DNA of 64,000 bases from assembly GCA_949825025.1 (NCBI GenBank), contig OX463786.1, positions 12,557,309 to 12,621,308 on the forward strand. The letters are read 5' to 3'. Source of the stretch: Siphlonurus alternatus (taxonomy: Eukaryota; Arthropoda; Insecta; Ephemeroptera; Siphlonuridae). Shown in pieces: positions 59,781 to 64,000 of the stretch. The first letter of the stretch is position 1, and every line of letters starts with the position of its first letter. A program made the translations under genes and the position numbers. The notes under the pieces are model-generated. The model searched no databases. It worked only from the letters and a program-made list of their open reading frames with translations, and was not told where the DNA came from.

Positions 59781-61740
59781 AAGAGTTTAAGAAAAAAGGC
59801 AACAAAATAATTAAATATAAAAAAAAAATAATATAAATGTTGTCTGTGATTTATTTTTAACAAAAAATGATAATGGACAATTCTATAATTATTAATAGCG
59901 TAATGAAAAAAAAAAAGTATTTTATTTAGAATGGCAGCCATTTAATGTTTTTATTTGTAGATGAAAAAATGCTTCATAATGATTGTGTAAGTAGATTAAT
60001 TGTAAAAATGATGACACATTCCTAAATGGTAATTGTTCTAAATGCAGTAGTTGCTAAAAATATATGATTGCGAAACAATGTTTTTTTAATATTATTATTG
60101 TATACGCCACATTGCAATATTTCGTTAAAATGATAAACAATAATTGTGAATTATAAATTTACTGCTGGAAATCTCTAGTTCTTATAGACATTAAGTTCAT
60201 ATTTGTTCATAATTTAAACAAAAATTGAACTTAAAGATAGAACTATTGTATTTTCTGCATGCATTACATTTAATATGCTGCCATATAATTATATGTTAAT
60301 GTTGATGGCAATTATATGTTAATGTTGATGACATGTTTGGTAGCATGCATAATTAGAATTACATTAATATGTTTGTACAATAGACTTGAATAAAAAATCA
60401 AAAATACATCAATGTTATGCACTTTTTGATTTGACCAGTAGACCCAATAAACAGTAAAATAATAATTAATTTATTATATAATTTTCAATTTAAAATTTCA
60501 ATTGCATTATTAATGGATGAATTGGAATTCATGGTCTTTTTTTTTTTTTCATTTGACAATTTTATTTTTTAAACTGCTATAAAAGTATGCAATTTTAGAG
60601 TCTGTGTTTTAATTTAACAAAAAAATTAAAGAATAGTATTTTTTAAATCCACTAGTTGTGCAATTTCATCATGTTTTTTATTTTAGTTTTATGTTAAATA
60701 ATTTATTTAACATTAATGTGAATTTGTATTGAATAATAAATACAGCATAACATTGATTTAATTTATCTAAAATCCATAAATGATAATATTTTTACCATTT
60801 GAATTTTAATGGAAAATTAATAAAATATTATGAAATTTGCAATTTATTATTTTTTTAATCAAAGTTATGCTGTATAAAATGAGTGTCAAAAATAGCTTGA
60901 CAAAAATATTATATAATTAATTGAATGTTGTGATTTTTTCATGATGTGAAAATGAGAATTTCTTTTGTTTTATTCATTTATTTTTTTTTTATATTTTTTG
61001 GCATTTACATATCAAAAAAAGCACTGCCAAATAATTAAATCTAATTAAGAACGAAAAATAAATTTGTAGATGCCAATTGATTTAAATGTAAATAGAAACT
61101 TATGAATATCCCCCTTAATTAAAAAGTAATGAAAAATAAATATTTGTATTGTACTATTTAAAAATAGGGACTGATTTCATTGAGGAATTTAAAACAATTA
61201 GAGAAGAAACATTTTTGATAAGAATTTTAAAAGATAAGAAAAATCATAAATAAATAATTACGATATTTTCCATGGCAGTTGTATGAAGTAAACAATTTGT
61301 GTCTGTGAAAAAAAAAGTGTGTTGGAAGCAACATTGTAAAAGATGAAATGAAAAATAAAAATATTACAGTAATGGATGAAAATATTTGTGTTTTCTTTGT
61401 GACTGTAAACCCCCCATTAAATCAGCTCTTGCATGTGTCTAGTTGTTAATTTTTAGGAAAGGAACTAGTTGAACTACAAAGTTCAGATAAATTTCCAGTT
61501 ACAATATTTTCATAATTAATAATTTTACATTTAAATCTCTTAATAAATTAATGCATTTTATATTCAAATTTGCATACAACTTTCCACTTTCCTTTCCTTT
61601 ACATTTTCATATGAATATATATTATCCAGATGGGAATATTTATGTATATTTTTTCTCGGTTTTAATCAACATGAATTTTTAATTTATTTATTTAGACTGC
61701 ATACTAAATACGTACTATAAATTTATAACCTCGTTTTTAT
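59781..61740. other. AT-rich sequence downstream of shg
   Basis: No coding signal on either strand. A short direct duplication (aattatatgttaatgttgatg, two copies) lies at about 60288-60330. May include a longer 3' UTR. Beyond it, 62144-62430 and 62753-63600 are likewise featureless AT-rich sequence, as is 63790-64000. Confidence 0.6.
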
Positions 61741-61749
61741 GAAAATTAA

Positions 61750-62143
61750 GGGTAAGATAACACGAATCAGCTGATCGATGTAGTCCCATTTGGTGAACAT
61801 GTAAACCTTAGCAACCTTATAAAAATTAATATTATTATTATTATTTTTACACAGTCTTAGCACCAAAATTGCAGAAAAAAATTCAAAACAATTGGAGGAG
61901 CAGATTTTTTTTTTTTTAAATTAATTTTTTAGTAATTAGTTCTTCATGTGAAAGCTCTATACTGAAAACTTCAAAATTTAATTTAAAAATATCGGCTCGT
62001 CCAACTGTTTTGAAATTTGTTCTGCAATTTCTTGGTGCCAAGGAATAAAATGTCTAAAAAAAAAAAAATTATGGGATTGCCAAGGGTTACTTGTTAATCA
62101 AATGGGACTGCGTCGATTAGCTAATTCATGTTATCACTTACCC
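61750..62143. mobile_element. foldback element, CAGCTGAT-GTAGTCCC family (copy 2)
   Basis: Ends gggtaagataacacgaatca and gaattcatgttatcacttaccc type inverted arms; shares cagctgatcgatgtagtccc with copy 1. The right end reads ctaattcatgttatcactta then ccc. Centre AT-rich. Confidence 0.8.
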
Positions 62144-62430
62144 TGGAAGGAACTGAATCTATACTTTTACTGTAAATTTAACATTTTTTTTTATGCTTAT
62201 AAATGAATAAAATAGTCATGCAGTGACAAAAATGTTTTTTTTTTTTTTTTTTTTCATAATATTATACATGGGAATATTATACGAGTATAATAAATTAATT
62301 TCATTAAATTTATCCATATCATTCATTCATATATAAACTATAAGATTCGAATAGAGACAAAAATATTATTGGTATATAATATCGCAGAAGAGCAAAGAGC
62401 ATGGTAAAAAGAACGCAATTTATAAATTAA

Positions 62431-62752
62431 GGGAAAGGTAAAACGCCAATGTTTTAAAAAAAAAATGAAAATTATGAACAAAATTTGAAATATTAATTCT
62501 CCTCTACATTCCCTATCAGTAGCTACAATATCAAGTATACAAATTTGATCTAGTTTTTTAGTAAAAGTTGACTAATTTAACATGGAAGTTCCATTCGGAT
62601 TTAGTCAACTTTAAAATTTCAAAACTCAAAAACTAGCTCGAATTTGATATTTTTTTTGCTTCTGACAGGGAATGTAGAGGAGAACATTTAATTTTTTGTT
62701 TTTTTCATGATCGTGTGGAATTTTTTAACATTGGGCGTGTTATCATATTCCC
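62431..62752. mobile_element. foldback element, AACACGCCCAAT family (copy 3)
   Basis: Longest copy. Left: aaaacgccaatgttttaaaa and ctcctctacattccctatca; right: agggaatgtagaggagaaca and aacattgggcgtgttatcat. Central arms tagttttttagtaaaagttg / cttcaactttaaaa type pairs. The left flank has TTAA at 62427-62430. Confidence 0.8.
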
Positions 62753-63612
62753 ATAAAGTTGCAGAAATTAATCAGCACCACAGAAAAAACAAAATATATT
62801 GTTAAGTAAAAATTATTGCTTATAATAATTATGAATCAGTTATTATAGTAACCTTGCATGACGATCGATATCATTCTGAAGACATAATATAATCATATGA
62901 AATTATATTAATATATTAATTATAATATACTCACTATATAGCTAGTCACTAATTAATGTGACACATCCAAAACAATATTTTTTATGTGACTTCATTAAAT
63001 AATATCAATTTATCAAATATCAAAAGAATTTTTCTTTCTTAAAAAATATCTCTATAATATCCATAATATAGTTTTAATATTATAGTGTACGTACACGTAC
63101 CTTTTATTAATTATATGTTTCAGTGTAAAAGTATAATATAAAAATTTTATTTCTTTATTAAAAAATTTGATAACTGGTAATTATCCAAGTACTGCTAGAG
63201 AGATCATAAAAAAAATACAGAAAATTATTTAAAGTTCTAAGACAAAATCATGATATATTATTTAAAATTAAGCTCATTCGTAGAGCTTTTCAATTAATTA
63301 ACGTACTCAAACACTCAAACTTTCAGTTATTTTTTACTGATATATATTATGACATTTAATTGCTACGCGTACGTTAATATACTGTCAACAATTTCATTCA
63401 CAAAACATTTCGGTTTAAAATATATATGCATTAAAATGTTTATAAATATTAGCATTATAATTATAACGATATAAAAAGATAATTAATATATTATTGAAAA
63501 AGCTTCTTTGCGCGTTTTTCAATTAACGTCAAACTTTCAGAGTGACTTTCTACTGACGATTGCTAAATTTTACCGTCAACAATTTCATTCACAAAACGCT
63601 ATGATCTATAGA

Positions 63613-63775
63613 GAGCAGGGTCGGTCCGGCCTCAAAAGGCCTACTGAGCAAACAGGAGTACGGACCCATATCAAGGGCCTACTTGGCCCTATGGGGGCCT
63701 ACTTTTAACGTTATAGGGGTCTCCCAGCCGAGGGGGCCTATTGAGCATCGCTCACCAGCTCTTATGGCCAGTCCG
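63613..63775. repeat. TATGGCCAGTCCGA-family repeat
   Basis: GC-richer island: agcagggtcggtccggcctc ... cttatggccagtccgagctt. Several internal ggcctac / gggcct units. Related to the flanks of the nested cluster at 13396-14073. The open frame across it (63508-63708) is not protein-like. Confidence 0.55.
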
Positions 63776-64000
63776 AGCTTACATGGCAGTACTTGAAACG
63801 AAATCAAATGTTTTTTTTTTTTTCCTTTTTTTAATTTATAATCCATTTGATCGAGGATTTTAATGTCAATTAATATTAAGAAGAATAATACAGGATTTTA
63901 GTATAATACATAATATTATGGTGTACCATTCTCAAAATTTTAGCAAAGCTTATTCTTGATACCATGAAATTAATTTTCATAAAAAAAATATAATGGAACA

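Overview
The window comes from a very AT-rich animal genome, almost certainly an insect. It carries long introns, (TTTA)n and (CT)n microsatellites and many short palindromic repeats. The only gene I can support with confidence is on the + strand: an insect classical cadherin of the shotgun / DE-cadherin (E-cadherin) type, occupying at least 41162-59500 and probably starting at or before 26421. I infer the organism only to the level of insect; an AT-rich, MITE-rich order such as Hemiptera would fit, but the sequence does not prove it.

Layout. 1-26420: AT-rich sequence with no convincing gene, peppered with foldback (MITE-like) elements, microsatellites and SINE remnants; the promoter and signal-peptide exon of the cadherin gene may lie here or further upstream. 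26421-26563: a probable N-terminal exon. 26564-41161: a 14.6-kb intron holding more foldback elements, a 5S rRNA-derived SINE and one possible minus-strand exon (30576-30776). 41162-59500: 24 well-defined exons, all with AG/GT borders and fully compatible phases. Joined, they make an uninterrupted 1449-residue reading frame. 59501-64000: 3' UTR with two AATAAA signals, then AT-rich sequence with two more foldback elements and a repeat.

Gene product. Residues below are counted from the first codon at 41162. The order is seven cadherin repeats (1-794), the non-chordate NC region with the FSAHGSPYY motif (795-971), a cysteine-rich EGF-like region (972-1066), one laminin-G domain (1067-1252), one transmembrane helix (1268-1288) and a 161-residue cytoplasmic tail. 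The tail has the p120-type juxtamembrane motif (DDIRENIINYEDEGGGE) and the beta-catenin-binding region. A single laminin-G domain directly before the membrane separates this gene from CadN, which has two laminin-G domains, extra EGF modules and many more cadherin repeats.

The most interesting non-coding structures are: a perfect 77-bp inverted repeat in an intron (55927-56082); a three-level nested insertion (13396-14073) whose innermost element sits between TTAA duplications, confirmed by an uninterrupted relative at 43913-44051; two 5S rRNA-derived SINE copies in opposite orientations; an array of nuclear-receptor-like TGACCT half sites just before an exon; and a 152-bp tandem duplication ending at the acceptor of the transmembrane exon. 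I found no evidence of a novel enzymatic or defence system.
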